Below, one piece after another: positions 44,510 through 53,735 of a stretch of 64,000 nt of DNA (position 1 is the stretch's first letter; each line of letters begins with the position of its first letter). The stretch lies in assembly GCF_021654165.1 (NCBI RefSeq), contig NZ_JAKFZN010000002.1, positions 425,001-489,000 on the forward strand. Direction: 5' to 3'. Below the pieces are notes generated by a model. It ran no database searches, was not told where the DNA came from, and was given only the letters and a program-made list of their open reading frames with translations. The DNA is from Nereida sp. MMG025. Its GTDB lineage: Bacteria; Pseudomonadota; Alphaproteobacteria; Rhodobacterales; Rhodobacteraceae. The translations under genes and the position numbers were made by a program.

Positions 44510-45495
44510 AGGCCGATCCTGTCCAGCGCGTCATCCAACGCGCTGGCATTGTCGATCTCAAGCCGGACAGGAAGGGCCAAAACCTTTGCTCGAAAGCTGT
44601 CAGGAAGGCGCACGGCGTCTTTTTCTGTGGTGACAAGTTGCGCAGGCAGCGCCTTGGCGTCCTGCTCAAGTCGAACCAAAAGCGCATCTGTAAGGGGTTG
44701 ATGGTCATCTAGCGGCAGGGCCTTTCGGACATCCGCGCCAAGCCCCTTCAATGTGGCAAAAAACTTCTCTGGATGGCCGATGCCTGCAAATGCCAAAACA
44801 GGCAGGCCTGTCCATTGCATACCCGTCTGCAGTGGCACCAACTGACCCGTTAAATGCGGCAGCGCGATTTTGGCGTTCCAAGTTTGGGCAAAGTTGCGTT
44901 GTGCCTGCGATGGTCCGATCGACAGCAGAAGATCTGCGCGTTTAAGGCCCGTTTCGACCGCTTCGCGCAAAGGCCCCGATGGCATCACACGCCCATTCCC
45001 GAACCCTTTGACCGCATCAACCACGACCAAGGACAGATCCTTGGGTAGATCGGGGTTTTGAAAGCCATCATCCATCACGATGACGTCCACACCAAGCCGA
45101 TCAATCACCTGCGCACCTTCGGCGCGATCCTTGGCAACAAACGTGCGGGTGAAGGCCGCCAACAATAGTGGCTCATCCCCAACTTCGGCGGCGGTGTGCT
45201 TTGCCGTTACTTCAAGCGGACCATCCAATGCGCCCCCATAGCCACGCGACAAACAGACCACCGAAAGCCCGCGTTCCTTGAGACGTTGAACCAGCGCAAT
45301 GGTCGTGGGTGTTTTGCCTGTCCCACCCGCATTTATATTGCCCACACAAATGACCTTGGCAGTCGGTCTGAATTTCGCGGACTTGCGCAATCGCCGTGCC
45401 GTTGCGGCAGCGTAAATATGTGAGAAGGGGGACAAAAGCCGTGATTTTATGGATGGATGATCAGGCCGCGTGAACCAAAAGGACGGTGGTCGCAT
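44506..45495 (-). CDS. lpxK: Tetraacyldisaccharide 4'-kinase
   Basis: A 329-residue enzyme that phosphorylates the 4' position of the lipid A precursor at the inner membrane. P-loop: [15 protein letters not shown]; the SRGYGG and [15 protein letters not shown] motifs are standard. The ATG overlaps the WaaA-like stop by one base. The operon is DUF4170, WaaA-like, lpxK, downstream of cysQ and pmbA, a common alphaproteobacterial order. Confidence 0.96.
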   Translation of the reverse strand: MRPPSFWFTRPDHPSIKSRLLSPFSHIYAAATARRLRKSAKFRPTAKVICVGNINAGGTGKTPTTIALVQRLKERGLSVVCLSRGYGGALDGPLEVTAKHTAAEVGDEPLLLAAFTRTFVAKDRAEGAQVIDRLGVDVIVMDDGFQNPDLPKDLSLVVVDAVKGFGNGRVMPSGPLREAVETGLKRADLLLSIGPSQAQRNFAQTWNAKIALPHLTGQLVPLQTGMQWTGLPVLAFAGIGHPEKFFATLKGLGADVRKALPLDDHQPLTDALLVRLEQDAKALPAQLVTTEKDAVRLPDSFRAKVLALPVRLEIDNASALDDALDRIGL

Positions 45496-46676
45496 CAGGC
45501 GACCTCTCTTGCATCAAGTTGGTGGTTTGCCAGTTCGATCACCCGTTCCATCACAGGTGCCCCACGGGTCGAAATATCCCAAGCGGCATGGGCAAGACGT
45601 GCAGATGCATCAGGGGCCAGCGCTTGGGAAAGTGCTGCGGGAAGATCAACGCCACTGCGGACCATCTGTGTCGCATCCCCCGCCATGAGCGGTCCGTAAT
45701 CTGCGCGCATCGCCCCAAGGTTTGGACCATGCAGGATGGCAGTTCCCAAAAGCGCTGCATCAAGAGGTGAAATAGTGACATCGCTGTTATCGAAGGTGCT
45801 GGCCATAACGGTGAGCGGACTTATCCGAAGCGTCAGCCCCAAATCGCCAGGACGGTCTGTGATGATCACCTGGGTTTGTGATGAAACCCGGTCGTTTTTC
45901 GAAAGCTGCGCTGTCTGCCAGCCTGCACCCCGAAACTGATGTGCTAAATCTTCAGCGCGGTCTGTTTTCTGGGGGTGGCATAACAGGGTCAGGCGGTGGC
46001 TAATGCGGCTTGCTGCGCGATGGGCTTGTTGTATGCCGTCAAACATCTCGCTCGTCATATCTACAGCCAGCCAGAGGGGGCGGTTTCCCACGACATCGCG
46101 CAGCTCTGACAGCCGGCTTTCATCACATGGAATTGCCATTGGACTGTTTGACAACATACCAGCTGCTTCCACCTTGTCGGCAGAAGTGCCAAGGCGAACA
46201 ACCGCGTCTCGGGTTGCCTTATCGACGCAGAGAATTTTTTCGAATAAGCGCATCGTCGATTTGCGTAACCCCAGAGGCCATTTGGCTGGTCGTGTTTCAA
46301 TTGTCGTGCGCGACAGGTTGATCAACGTCATGGGCATCCCGTCATCTGCCATCATATGCAGCAGCGCGGGTCGCAGCGGGCCGTCGGCCCACAGCACGGC
46401 ATCAGGTTTCCAATGCTTCAGGAAGGCTTCGATTGCACTGGTGTTTTCCGGCGGCGGCATGACATCGCCATCTGCACTACAGACGACTGATGTGATGTCC
46501 CCGCGCTCTTCCAAAAGCCGCGCGCCGATTGTGCGAAACGCACTTCGGTGGCCGCCGCTCATATCAACACACATCAAAAGCGGACCGCTCGGCCGTGATG
46601 GCCAATGTGCATCGGCGTTGGTTTTTGGTGCGCCATGCAGTGCCAAATAGGCCGTCAACCCAAGCGGACGGACCAC
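45495..46676 (-). CDS. WaaA-like (GT30) glycosyltransferase, active-site motif degenerate
   Basis: A 393-residue protein starting at GTG 46676. The GT-B fold pattern is visible: N-terminal half with [17 protein letters not shown]-terminal [21 protein letters not shown]. In typical WaaA (KDO transferase) the first segment reads about H-A-x-S-V-G-E with a catalytic Glu; here that Glu position is Gly (MSGG), and the N-terminal membrane helix is missing. It may be a divergent KDO-adding enzyme or an altered paralogue. The location immediately before lpxK supports an LPS role. Confidence 0.78.
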   Translation of the reverse strand: MVRPLGLTAYLALHGAPKTNADAHWPSRPSGPLLMCVDMSGGHRSAFRTIGARLLEERGDITSVVCSADGDVMPPPENTSAIEAFLKHWKPDAVLWADGPLRPALLHMMADDGMPMTLINLSRTTIETRPAKWPLGLRKSTMRLFEKILCVDKATRDAVVRLGTSADKVEAAGMLSNSPMAIPCDESRLSELRDVVGNRPLWLAVDMTSEMFDGIQQAHRAASRISHRLTLLCHPQKTDRAEDLAHQFRGAGWQTAQLSKNDRVSSQTQVIITDRPGDLGLTLRISPLTVMASTFDNSDVTISPLDAALLGTAILHGPNLGAMRADYGPLMAGDATQMVRSGVDLPAALSQALAPDASARLAHAAWDISTRGAPVMERVIELANHQLDAREVA

Positions 46677-46682
46677 CAGCGT

Positions 46683-46925
46683 CTAGCCTAGCTCTTCTGT
46701 CGAAGAGGCCGCTGCTTCTTCGTCACGAAGACGGTGAAGATGCGCAATGAAATACCGCATATGCGCATTGTCCACGGTGCGCTGCGCCTCGCTTTTCCAC
46801 GCATTGTAGGCGCTTTCATAGTCGGGAAAAATTCCGACAACATGAATGTCGTTCACATCTTTGAAGGCGTTTTTCGTGGGGTCGATAAGTTCGCCACCAA
46901 AGACCAGATGAAGGCGTTGTGCCAT
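46683..46925 (-). CDS. DUF4170 protein
   Basis: An 80-residue cytoplasmic protein: MAQRLHLVFGGELIDP then VGIFPDYESAYNAWKSEAQR and NAHMRYFIAHLHRL. This is the DUF4170 pattern, found widely in Rhodobacterales and close to waaA/lpxK. Function unknown; the position suggests a link with LPS assembly. The ATG at 46925 is chosen over one 13 codons earlier. Confidence 0.9.
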   Translation of the reverse strand: MAQRLHLVFGGELIDPTKNAFKDVNDIHVVGIFPDYESAYNAWKSEAQRTVDNAHMRYFIAHLHRLRDEEAAASSTEELG

Positions 46926-46996
46926 AGAACTCTCCGTTTCGGAAACTAGGGTTGGACCAAGCATAGGGGCTTGAACCGACAGGGTAAATGGGTCCT

Positions 46997-47770
46997 TTAG
47001 GCCAGAGCGCCAAGCAGCGTGTCATGCAGTTGGGGTTGCCCTGCGATCATCCCGGATAATTGCGGATGGGTGTTGTTAAACAGTGGCGCTTCGCCCAAAC
47101 GTCCAGTGACCGTGCCGCCTGCTTCCTCGACCAGCAACGCGCCTGCCGCCACATCCCATTCCCAAGTGGGCCGCAGAGTGATCATCGCATCAAACCGGCC
47201 CTGCGCGACAAGAGCCAGGCGATAGGCCAGCGAGGACCGGAAATGCGGGATGACCGGAGGCGTGCCGTCTTTCCAGTGATGGTTTTCAAAGTTCGGTTTC
47301 GCGGCCAGAACTGTGCTTTCATCCACGGGTTTAGACGTTGCGACACGCATGCTGGTTTCATTTAGAAAAGCGCCGCCACCGCGTGATGCCGTATACATCT
47401 TGTCCATCATGGGCAGATAGACAACGGCCGCGATAGGCACTCCGTTTTCAACGATAGCAAGAGAATGGGACCAGGTGCGCGATCCTTCGATGAACGCACG
47501 TGTGCCGTCTATCGGATCGATCACAAAAATACGCGATGCGTCGTGGCGGTCGCTGACATCCTCGGTTTCTTCCGATAACCATCCATAGCCCGGGCGGGCC
47601 TGCGGCAACATGGTTTCCAACATGTCGTTCACGCGCAAATCGGCTTCGGTTACCGGCCCCGCGTTGTCTGCTTTGTCCCATACCTTTGGATCAGCGCGGA
47701 AAAACCCGCGCGCGATATCGCCTGCCTGATGCGCCGCTCGGACAAGCAGATCAAGGTCACTCTCCTGCAA
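46997..47770 (-). CDS. cysQ: 3'(2'),5'-bisphosphate nucleotidase (inositol monophosphatase family)
   Basis: A 257-residue metal-dependent phosphatase. Signatures: SEETEDVSDR (metal Glu), DPIDGTRAFIEG and WEWDVAAGALLVEEAGG. It dephosphorylates PAP from sulfate assimilation and sulfotransfer; the TPR-sulfotransferase at 61.4 kb would generate PAP. A generic inositol-1-phosphatase is the alternative. It overlaps the pmbA stop by 14 bases, so the two are co-translated. Confidence 0.88.
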   Translation of the reverse strand: MQESDLDLLVRAAHQAGDIARGFFRADPKVWDKADNAGPVTEADLRVNDMLETMLPQARPGYGWLSEETEDVSDRHDASRIFVIDPIDGTRAFIEGSRTWSHSLAIVENGVPIAAVVYLPMMDKMYTASRGGGAFLNETSMRVATSKPVDESTVLAAKPNFENHHWKDGTPPVIPHFRSSLAYRLALVAQGRFDAMITLRPTWEWDVAAGALLVEEAGGTVTGRLGEAPLFNNTHPQLSGMIAGQPQLHDTLLGALA

Positions 47771-49100
47771 GGGTGAGCCCCTCTACCAACAATGAAGGGA
47801 TCACACGGCTGAGATGCGGGCGCCCGTCATTTGCAGGAACGATTGATCTGAGCATTTCACGCAAGTTGCCCGCGATGGTGCATTCATTGACCGCATAAGT
47901 GATTTCGCCGTTCTCAACCCAAAACCCGGATGCGCCACGGGAATAGTCGCCTGTGTTAGGGTTGATTGAAGAGCCAATCAGAGAGGTCACCAAAAGCCCT
48001 GTGCCCATCTGCGCAATCAGATCGGCACGCGTTTGATCCCCAGGTGTGAGAGTAATGTTTCCCAACCCTGGGGATGGCGGATACGAGGTGCCGCGCTGTG
48101 CGTTGGCCGTGCTGTCCATCCCCAACTGACGCCCCGTTGCAAGATCAAGCGTCCATCCTGTCAGCACGCCATCGTTGATGATGCTGCGCTTGGATGTGCG
48201 CAGCCCTTCGGCGTCAAAGGGGCGGGATCCCGAAATACGCGGGCGATGCGGGTCTTCGATCACCGACAAATGCGGGGGTAGCACAGTGTCATCCAGTGCA
48301 TCACGCAACCAAGATGAACCGCGCGCAATCCCCGATCCGTTCACAGCGGCCAAAAGATGCCCGATCAACGAAGATGAAATCCGCTCGTCAAACAGAACAG
48401 GAAAGGCGCCTGTCTTGGGTTTGCGTGCGCCTGCGCGCTCTAATGTGCGTTCGGCGGCACGGTGTCCCACGTCCTCGGGACTGCGCAGATCGGCTTGGAA
48501 GATACGAACATCGCTGTCGTAATCGCGCTCCATCTCAAGACCCGACCCTGTGATCGCAACGCAACTGATTGCGCGATCTGTTCGGCGGTAGCCCCCTGCA
48601 AAGCCATTTGATGTGGCCAGATGAATTTCCCGCGCCGAATAGCCCGCGCTTGCGGCTTGGACTTGGCTAATCCCATCAATACTCAGGGCCGCTGCTTCTG
48701 TGCGGCGTGCATCCTCTTGCAGCTCTGCAGCGCTCGGTTCGTTGGTTGCATCAAACAATTCAAGCCCCTGCGCATCACGCACATCTGAAAGTTGATCTGC
48801 GGTGGCCAAACCAATGTGGGGGTCCTCGGGGGCCATTTTCGCCATAGCCACGGCGCGTTCAGCCATTTGTGTCAGCGTGTCGGGATTGGTGTCAGATGCT
48901 GCTACGCAGGCCTGGCGCTGCCCCACCATGACGCGCAGACCCAGATCAATACCTTCAGACCGTTCGGCCTGTTCCAGTTTTCCGTCGCGCACATCAATCG
49001 ACACAGACGTGCCGTTCACTGCGAGGGTATCGGCGGAATCGGCCCCGGCTTTTTTGGCGGCATCCAACAGGGCTTGGCTCAGACTTGGAAGATCGTGCAT
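47757..49100 (-). CDS. pmbA: PmbA/TldD-family metalloprotease subunit
   Basis: A 447-residue protein of the TldD/PmbA family. ATG 49100 (MHDLPSLSQALLDAAKKAGA) has GGAGAG close upstream. The PmbA C-terminus (TGDYSRGASGFWVENGEITYAV) is present. No H-E-x-x-x-H is seen, so it is the PmbA rather than TldD type. In E. coli the pair degrades CcdA and matures peptide antibiotics. TldD is not in the window. Confidence 0.9.
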   Translation of the reverse strand: MHDLPSLSQALLDAAKKAGADSADTLAVNGTSVSIDVRDGKLEQAERSEGIDLGLRVMVGQRQACVAASDTNPDTLTQMAERAVAMAKMAPEDPHIGLATADQLSDVRDAQGLELFDATNEPSAAELQEDARRTEAAALSIDGISQVQAASAGYSAREIHLATSNGFAGGYRRTDRAISCVAITGSGLEMERDYDSDVRIFQADLRSPEDVGHRAAERTLERAGARKPKTGAFPVLFDERISSSLIGHLLAAVNGSGIARGSSWLRDALDDTVLPPHLSVIEDPHRPRISGSRPFDAEGLRTSKRSIINDGVLTGWTLDLATGRQLGMDSTANAQRGTSYPPSPGLGNITLTPGDQTRADLIAQMGTGLLVTSLIGSSINPNTGDYSRGASGFWVENGEITYAVNECTIAGNLREMLRSIVPANDGRPHLSRVIPSLLVEGLTLAGE

Positions 49101-49161
49101 ATGCTCTCCTCGGCTATATCTAAGGGAGGTAGCCCCATCCCTATGGTGCTGCAAGTGGCCG

Positions 49162-50583
49162 CTAGCGAATGCGTTGACCATTTAGCAGAATTTGCCCGTC
49201 GCCCGTGAATGTAACCTGTGTTTCCAAGGTGCCATCGGCTTCATTCGGTTTGGCAAAAAACGCAATCATCATCTTGGCGCCCTGTCCCGTGTCGGATGGC
49301 AAAACATCTTGCGCAACCAAAGTGTCGATCAGCGCCATGACACCAGTGGCTTGCAAGGTGATGCTGCCTACGGGTTGTGGGCTTCCATAAAGGCTCGGGG
49401 CTTGTGCATCTGTAAAGCTCAGGTTGCCCTGTCCTTCGATTTGCGCACCAAAAAGCTCGATCAGCAGGCCATTGATATCAAGTGTCGAAAGCGCTTCAAG
49501 ATCAAAGCCAACCTCGGTCGCTTTCGCAAGTTGCCCTGCAAGCGATAGTTGAATTTTACCGCCATCCGCATCCGTTGACTGGTTGGGATTGATCCGCGCT
49601 TGCAAAGACGGGCTTGGCACAATACCGGCAAGGCCCATGTCAAACCGAAACGGTCCCTCAGACTGAGCCGGCATTTCAACCACCATGTCGTAAGACGCAA
49701 TTTTGCCCGCAATCGGCTGATCCCATAGGCCTGCAAGGTTGATATCTATGTCGCTCGCGTTTCCCTCGATTTTCCGAATGCCGTCTTGCACTTGGTCCAC
49801 AAAAGCCATGTTTCGCATGCCGAACGCACCTGAAATAAGATCGCCTTCATCGGTGATTGCGTATGTCACCGCGCCGCGGTCTATTCCAAATTGCAGGCCA
49901 AACACTGCGGCCTCATCCATGCCAGTTGCATCATAGACCGACGTCATACCGTCGAATTCTGCTTCCAACCGCACTTCGGGGTCGGGCATCCTGACCGAAT
50001 AGTTGCCATCCGCAACCGACACCTCAAGCCGCGTCGTAAGCTCTGTTTCTTGAGATAACAAACCAAGGCCGGCCAAGCTGTTAAACGCCCAAGTGGCATC
50101 CAACGGGATGCTCTGATCCATCGCGCTCAGCTCGTCCAAAGAGAGTTCGAGCGCGGATCCCGCAAAGTCGAGCCGCATCACTGATGGTTCGCCCGAGGCC
50201 GTAATCAGCAGATCGGATGTGGTGATCGTTCCGGAAATTTCCGTTTGTCCACCAATAAGCGGTGTTTCTGTGAACCTGACTTCGATCTCGTCACTTACGG
50301 AAAGCGAGACAGTCCCATCGCCATTTGACAGCATTTGAAGCGACGGAACTTCAAGAACAAGCTGCACATTATCATCGGGCTGATCCAGCGTAATTTGCAA
50401 TTGCATCAGCTCAAAAAGATCATCCGATGGTGTGCTACCGTTGTAGCTTACGATGCCACCAATCTGCGCGATCGCGGCTTGGGTGCGGTCCCACACCTGA
50501 GAGGGTGAAATATCTGCCGCAGCAGTTTGCAGCCCCGTCGCCCAAAGAAAAAGGCTTAGACCTGATGCACTCATGAACCGCAT
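49162..50583 (-). CDS. DUF2125 periplasmic protein
   Basis: A 473-residue secreted protein with a signal peptide (LFLWATGLQTAAAD). The body is beta-rich (VQLVLEVPSLQML; VSLSVSDEIEVRF) and matches the length and pattern of DUF2125 proteins, found in Rhodobacterales. Function unknown; possibly envelope lipid or polymer transport, by analogy only with large beta-strand proteins. It is separated by 61 bases from pmbA and may belong to the same transcript. Confidence 0.85.
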   Translation of the reverse strand: MRFMSASGLSLFLWATGLQTAAADISPSQVWDRTQAAIAQIGGIVSYNGSTPSDDLFELMQLQITLDQPDDNVQLVLEVPSLQMLSNGDGTVSLSVSDEIEVRFTETPLIGGQTEISGTITTSDLLITASGEPSVMRLDFAGSALELSLDELSAMDQSIPLDATWAFNSLAGLGLLSQETELTTRLEVSVADGNYSVRMPDPEVRLEAEFDGMTSVYDATGMDEAAVFGLQFGIDRGAVTYAITDEGDLISGAFGMRNMAFVDQVQDGIRKIEGNASDIDINLAGLWDQPIAGKIASYDMVVEMPAQSEGPFRFDMGLAGIVPSPSLQARINPNQSTDADGGKIQLSLAGQLAKATEVGFDLEALSTLDINGLLIELFGAQIEGQGNLSFTDAQAPSLYGSPQPVGSITLQATGVMALIDTLVAQDVLPSDTGQGAKMMIAFFAKPNEADGTLETQVTFTGDGQILLNGQRIR

Positions 50584-50675
50584 GTTTTGCCCTTTCCTAG
50601 CGTATCTGCACTTCCCATGATGGGGTCTTTGCGATTGACTGCAAGCACCGAGTTCAGATCAGGGAGACGTCTGTT

Positions 50676-51425
50676 TTGCCACTAAAAGGAAAAACCGCAA
50701 TTATCACGGGTGCAAGCCGCGGCATTGGGGCGCAGACTGCGCATGTCTTTGCAGCCGCGGGCGCCAATGTGGTCCTGTTGGCGCGAAGCGAAGGTGACAT
50801 TTCGGCATTGGCGAGAGACATTGGCGACCAGGCCCGCGCAATCACATGTGACGTATCGCGGTATTCGGAATTTTCCGCAGCCATCGAGGAGACTCTTCAA
50901 TCCTTTGGGGGCGTCGACATCCTGATCAATAACGCAGGGGTCATCGAACCAATTGGACCGCTTGATCAGATCGACCCTGATGCGTGGTCCAAGGTGATTG
51001 ATGTAAACCTAAAGGGTGTTTTTAACGGTGTGCATGCGGTTTTGCCGCATATGAAAAGCGCAGGTGGCGGAAGCATCCTGACCATCAGCTCGGGGGCGGC
51101 GCACAATGCGATTGAAGGCTGGTCGCACTACTGTGCATCCAAAGCGGCCGTGAACATGCTTAACCGCTGCATCCATACCGAAAACGCAGGCCACGGCATT
51201 CGCGCCATTGGGTTGTCGCCAGGCACCGTGGCAACACAGATGCAGCGCGAGATCAAGGCAAGCGGCATCAACCCCGTCAGTCAGCTTGAATGGTCGGATC
51301 ATATTCCGCCAGAGTGGCCAGCCAAATGCCTTGCGTGGATGTGCAGTGCGGATGCAGATCGCTTTTGCGGGCAAGAGATATCGTTGCGTGATGAAACTAT
51401 TCGGCGAAAAGTTGGGTTGATATGA
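50676..51425 (+). CDS. Short-chain dehydrogenase/reductase
   Basis: A 249-residue SDR. Start TTG 50676 has AGGGAG upstream. Cofactor motif TGASRGIGAQ, structural NNAG (INNAGVIEP), catalytic S (TISSGAAHN) and YCASK (Tyr/Lys). NAD(P)-dependent alcohol or ketone oxidoreductase; substrate unknown. Its stop overlaps the ATG of the enoyl-CoA hydratase-like gene (ATGA), suggesting a joint fatty-acid or amino-acid catabolic step. Confidence 0.88.
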   Translation: MPLKGKTAIITGASRGIGAQTAHVFAAAGANVVLLARSEGDISALARDIGDQARAITCDVSRYSEFSAAIEETLQSFGGVDILINNAGVIEPIGPLDQIDPDAWSKVIDVNLKGVFNGVHAVLPHMKSAGGGSILTISSGAAHNAIEGWSHYCASKAAVNMLNRCIHTENAGHGIRAIGLSPGTVATQMQREIKASGINPVSQLEWSDHIPPEWPAKCLAWMCSADADRFCGQEISLRDETIRRKVGLI

Positions 51426-52027
51426 TAGATCTTAGCAAAGACGACGGCCTGTGGACCGTTACAATCAACCGCCCCGACAAGGCCAACTCACTGACCAAAG
51501 ACATGCTTACCGAACTGGCCGAGATTGCAGAGCAAGCGACCGAGGCTAAGGCGCTTATTCTTACCGGAACTGGCAAGGTCTTTAGTGCAGGCGCGGATTT
51601 GGACGAGGCGCGCGCTGGCCTGGCAACCGATCCTGTGTGGGAGCGTCTGTCTGGGGCAGTCGCAGCACTGCCCTGCATGACCATAGCCGCGCTCAACGGC
51701 ACTTTGGCAGGTGGGGCATTCGGGATGGTGTTGGCCTGCGATATTCGTCTCAGCGTGCCGAACGCAAAGTTTTTTTATCCTGTGATGAAACTTGGATTTT
51801 TGCCGCAACCGTCTGATCCCGCACGCATGGCCCGGCTAATTGGGCCTGCACGGACAAAGCTGATCCTGATGGGCGGCCAAAAAATCGATGCGTCAGAGGC
51901 CCGTGATTTTGGGCTGGTTGATCGTCTTGTCGACGGCGCTGTGGCGGAAGCGGCACAGGGAATTTGCGTCGATACTTTGGCAGCGGATGCGCAGATCGCA
52001 AAGGGTATCAAAGCGCTTTGCCAATAG
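51422..52027 (+). CDS. Enoyl-CoA hydratase/isomerase family protein
   Basis: A 201-residue crotonase-fold protein, shorter than the usual 255-265 because the C-terminal trimerisation region is reduced. Oxyanion-hole motifs FSAGADLDE and LAGGAFGMVLACDIRL are present. The usual acidic residue (E144-type) near GFLPQPSDPARMARLIG is not evident, so its reaction (hydration, isomerisation or other) is not certain. It is coupled to the SDR. Confidence 0.85.
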   Translation: MIDLSKDDGLWTVTINRPDKANSLTKDMLTELAEIAEQATEAKALILTGTGKVFSAGADLDEARAGLATDPVWERLSGAVAALPCMTIAALNGTLAGGAFGMVLACDIRLSVPNAKFFYPVMKLGFLPQPSDPARMARLIGPARTKLILMGGQKIDASEARDFGLVDRLVDGAVAEAAQGICVDTLAADAQIAKGIKALCQ

Positions 52028-52037
52028 CAGTGCCGCC

Positions 52038-52334
52038 TTAGCGTTTGCGCTTGGGGCCGGGAATTTTTGAGCTGAAATCAGGCGGCCGCTTGGCAACCCA
52101 CTTGGCGAATTTCGCAAGCCGCGGATGTGCGCGCAACGCGTCCGGTGTGTGGTAGTGGCGGGCTAATTCCGCTTCGGTCAGGGTTGCGTGAATTTCACGG
52201 TGGCAAATGTGATGCAGCAACACGACTGGTCCACCTTTGCCGCCTTTCAGCTTGGGGATCAGGTGATGCAGGCTTTGCGGCACACCTTCGGGGATAGGCC
52301 GCAGACATAACGGACAGATGGGCCACTCCTCCAC
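52038..52334 (-). CDS. Small HNH nuclease-like protein
   Basis: A 98-residue HNH-type protein. GTG 52334 has AAGGAG six bases upstream and gives VEEWPICPLCLRPIP; an ATG 12 codons earlier lacks such a site. CPLC and HHLIPK form the beta-beta-alpha-Me core with the later HHICHREIH segment (HNH motif). It could be an endonuclease or a regulatory zinc protein; the substrate is not known. Confidence 0.8.
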   Translation of the reverse strand: MEEWPICPLCLRPIPEGVPQSLHHLIPKLKGGKGGPVVLLHHICHREIHATLTEAELARHYHTPDALRAHPRLAKFAKWVAKRPPDFSSKIPGPKRKR

Positions 52335-52403
52335 AGATCGCTCCTTGAAACCTTTTCGACTTGCCTGCAAGAGAGTGGGGCAAGAGTTCTAAAGGGCAAG
52401 ACG

Positions 52404-53735
52404 ATGGACATTGAAACGCTCCCCCCCTTTGTTGGGCAGGTCTTGGGATATCTTGAGATAGGCAAAGATATGGCGCTTGAATGGGCGCTTAGCCCTGCGG
52501 CGTGGTCGCAGTTTGCGGTGCTTGTGGCCTCCTACCTTTTGGCAATGGCATTCACCAAATGGGCGCGGCCACGTCTAAACCGCTTGATTTCCCCTGCGGA
52601 TGAAGCCGAAGGGTACATCCCCAACATCCGCCGCTTTGTTTTGGCCTTTACACCCCTGCTTTTGCCAATTGCCGCCTTCGCTTTTACAGCAGCGGGCGAA
52701 CAGGCCATCCGGTCAATCTTTGCATCAGGCGAGGTGATTGCATTCGGAAAACGGATTTTTCTGTTTATCGCAGCGCGTATTTTTGTGCGCGATATTCTGA
52801 GGGATCCTTTCTTGCGCCTTTTGGGCAAATATATCCTGCTGCCCATGGCTGCGCTTTATGCGATTGGTTTGCTGGATACGGTGATCGGAGTGCTGGACGG
52901 CGCGGGGTTTTCAGCAGGTGCCCTTAGCATCTCGGCCCTCGATATTTTGCGGGCCATCGTCTTTGGATCGGTGCTGTTCTGGCTTGGCTCTTGGTCCAAC
53001 AAGCAATCGTCCGACTACATCAAACAACAGGACATGCGCCCCTCGCTCCGCGAACTGAGCGCCAAAGCGGTCGAGTTTCTAATCTTCGGACTGGCCTTCA
53101 TTTTATTGATGAGTCTTCTGGGTATTCCGCTGACCTCTCTGGCGGTTCTGACTGGTGCGATTGGTGTGGGTCTGGGGTTTGGTCTGCAAAAGATCGCGTC
53201 GAATTTTATTTCTGGCGTCATCTTGTTGCTTGAAGGACAGGCAACCGTCGGGGACTACGTGGAATTGGACGGGGGTGAGCAGGGGCAGATCGTCAAGATG
53301 ACGGCGCGTGCGTGCATTTTGGAAACTTTTGATGGTCGCTGGATCGTCGTGCCGAACGAAGATTTCATTGTCACGCGGGTGATCAATTTCTCGGATAGTG
53401 GATCTGCCAATCGGTACGAGGCACCATTCTCGGTTACCTACGAAACAGATATCAATCTGGTGCCCGCCATTGTGGAGGCCGCCGTGTCCGCACATCCCAA
53501 AATCCTTGATGCACCCTATCCACCCGATTGCGAACTGCGTGGTTTTGGCGAAAGTGGCGTGGATTTTGCCTGCGAATTCTGGGTGAACGGTTTGGACGAT
53601 GGTGACAACAAATTCACATCGGACGTGTTGTTCCTGATCTGGAACGCGCTGAAGGATAACGGTATCGAAATGCCATATCCGCGCCGTGTGATTGAATTCC
53701 GCGGAGAGACCCCGCCGGCTTTGTCCAAAACGTGA
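52404..53735 (+). CDS. MscS-family mechanosensitive channel
   Basis: A 443-residue protein with several N-terminal membrane helices, a pore helix (AIGVGLGFGLQKIASNFISG) and the cytoplasmic beta-domain (GDYVELDGGEQGQIVKM... IVVPNEDFI). It releases solutes on hypoosmotic shock. AAAGGG lies before the ATG. Its stop overlaps the GTG of the flavoprotein (GTGA). Confidence 0.92.
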   Translation: MDIETLPPFVGQVLGYLEIGKDMALEWALSPAAWSQFAVLVASYLLAMAFTKWARPRLNRLISPADEAEGYIPNIRRFVLAFTPLLLPIAAFAFTAAGEQAIRSIFASGEVIAFGKRIFLFIAARIFVRDILRDPFLRLLGKYILLPMAALYAIGLLDTVIGVLDGAGFSAGALSISALDILRAIVFGSVLFWLGSWSNKQSSDYIKQQDMRPSLRELSAKAVEFLIFGLAFILLMSLLGIPLTSLAVLTGAIGVGLGFGLQKIASNFISGVILLLEGQATVGDYVELDGGEQGQIVKMTARACILETFDGRWIVVPNEDFIVTRVINFSDSGSANRYEAPFSVTYETDINLVPAIVEAAVSAHPKILDAPYPPDCELRGFGESGVDFACEFWVNGLDDGDNKFTSDVLFLIWNALKDNGIEMPYPRRVIEFRGETPPALSKT

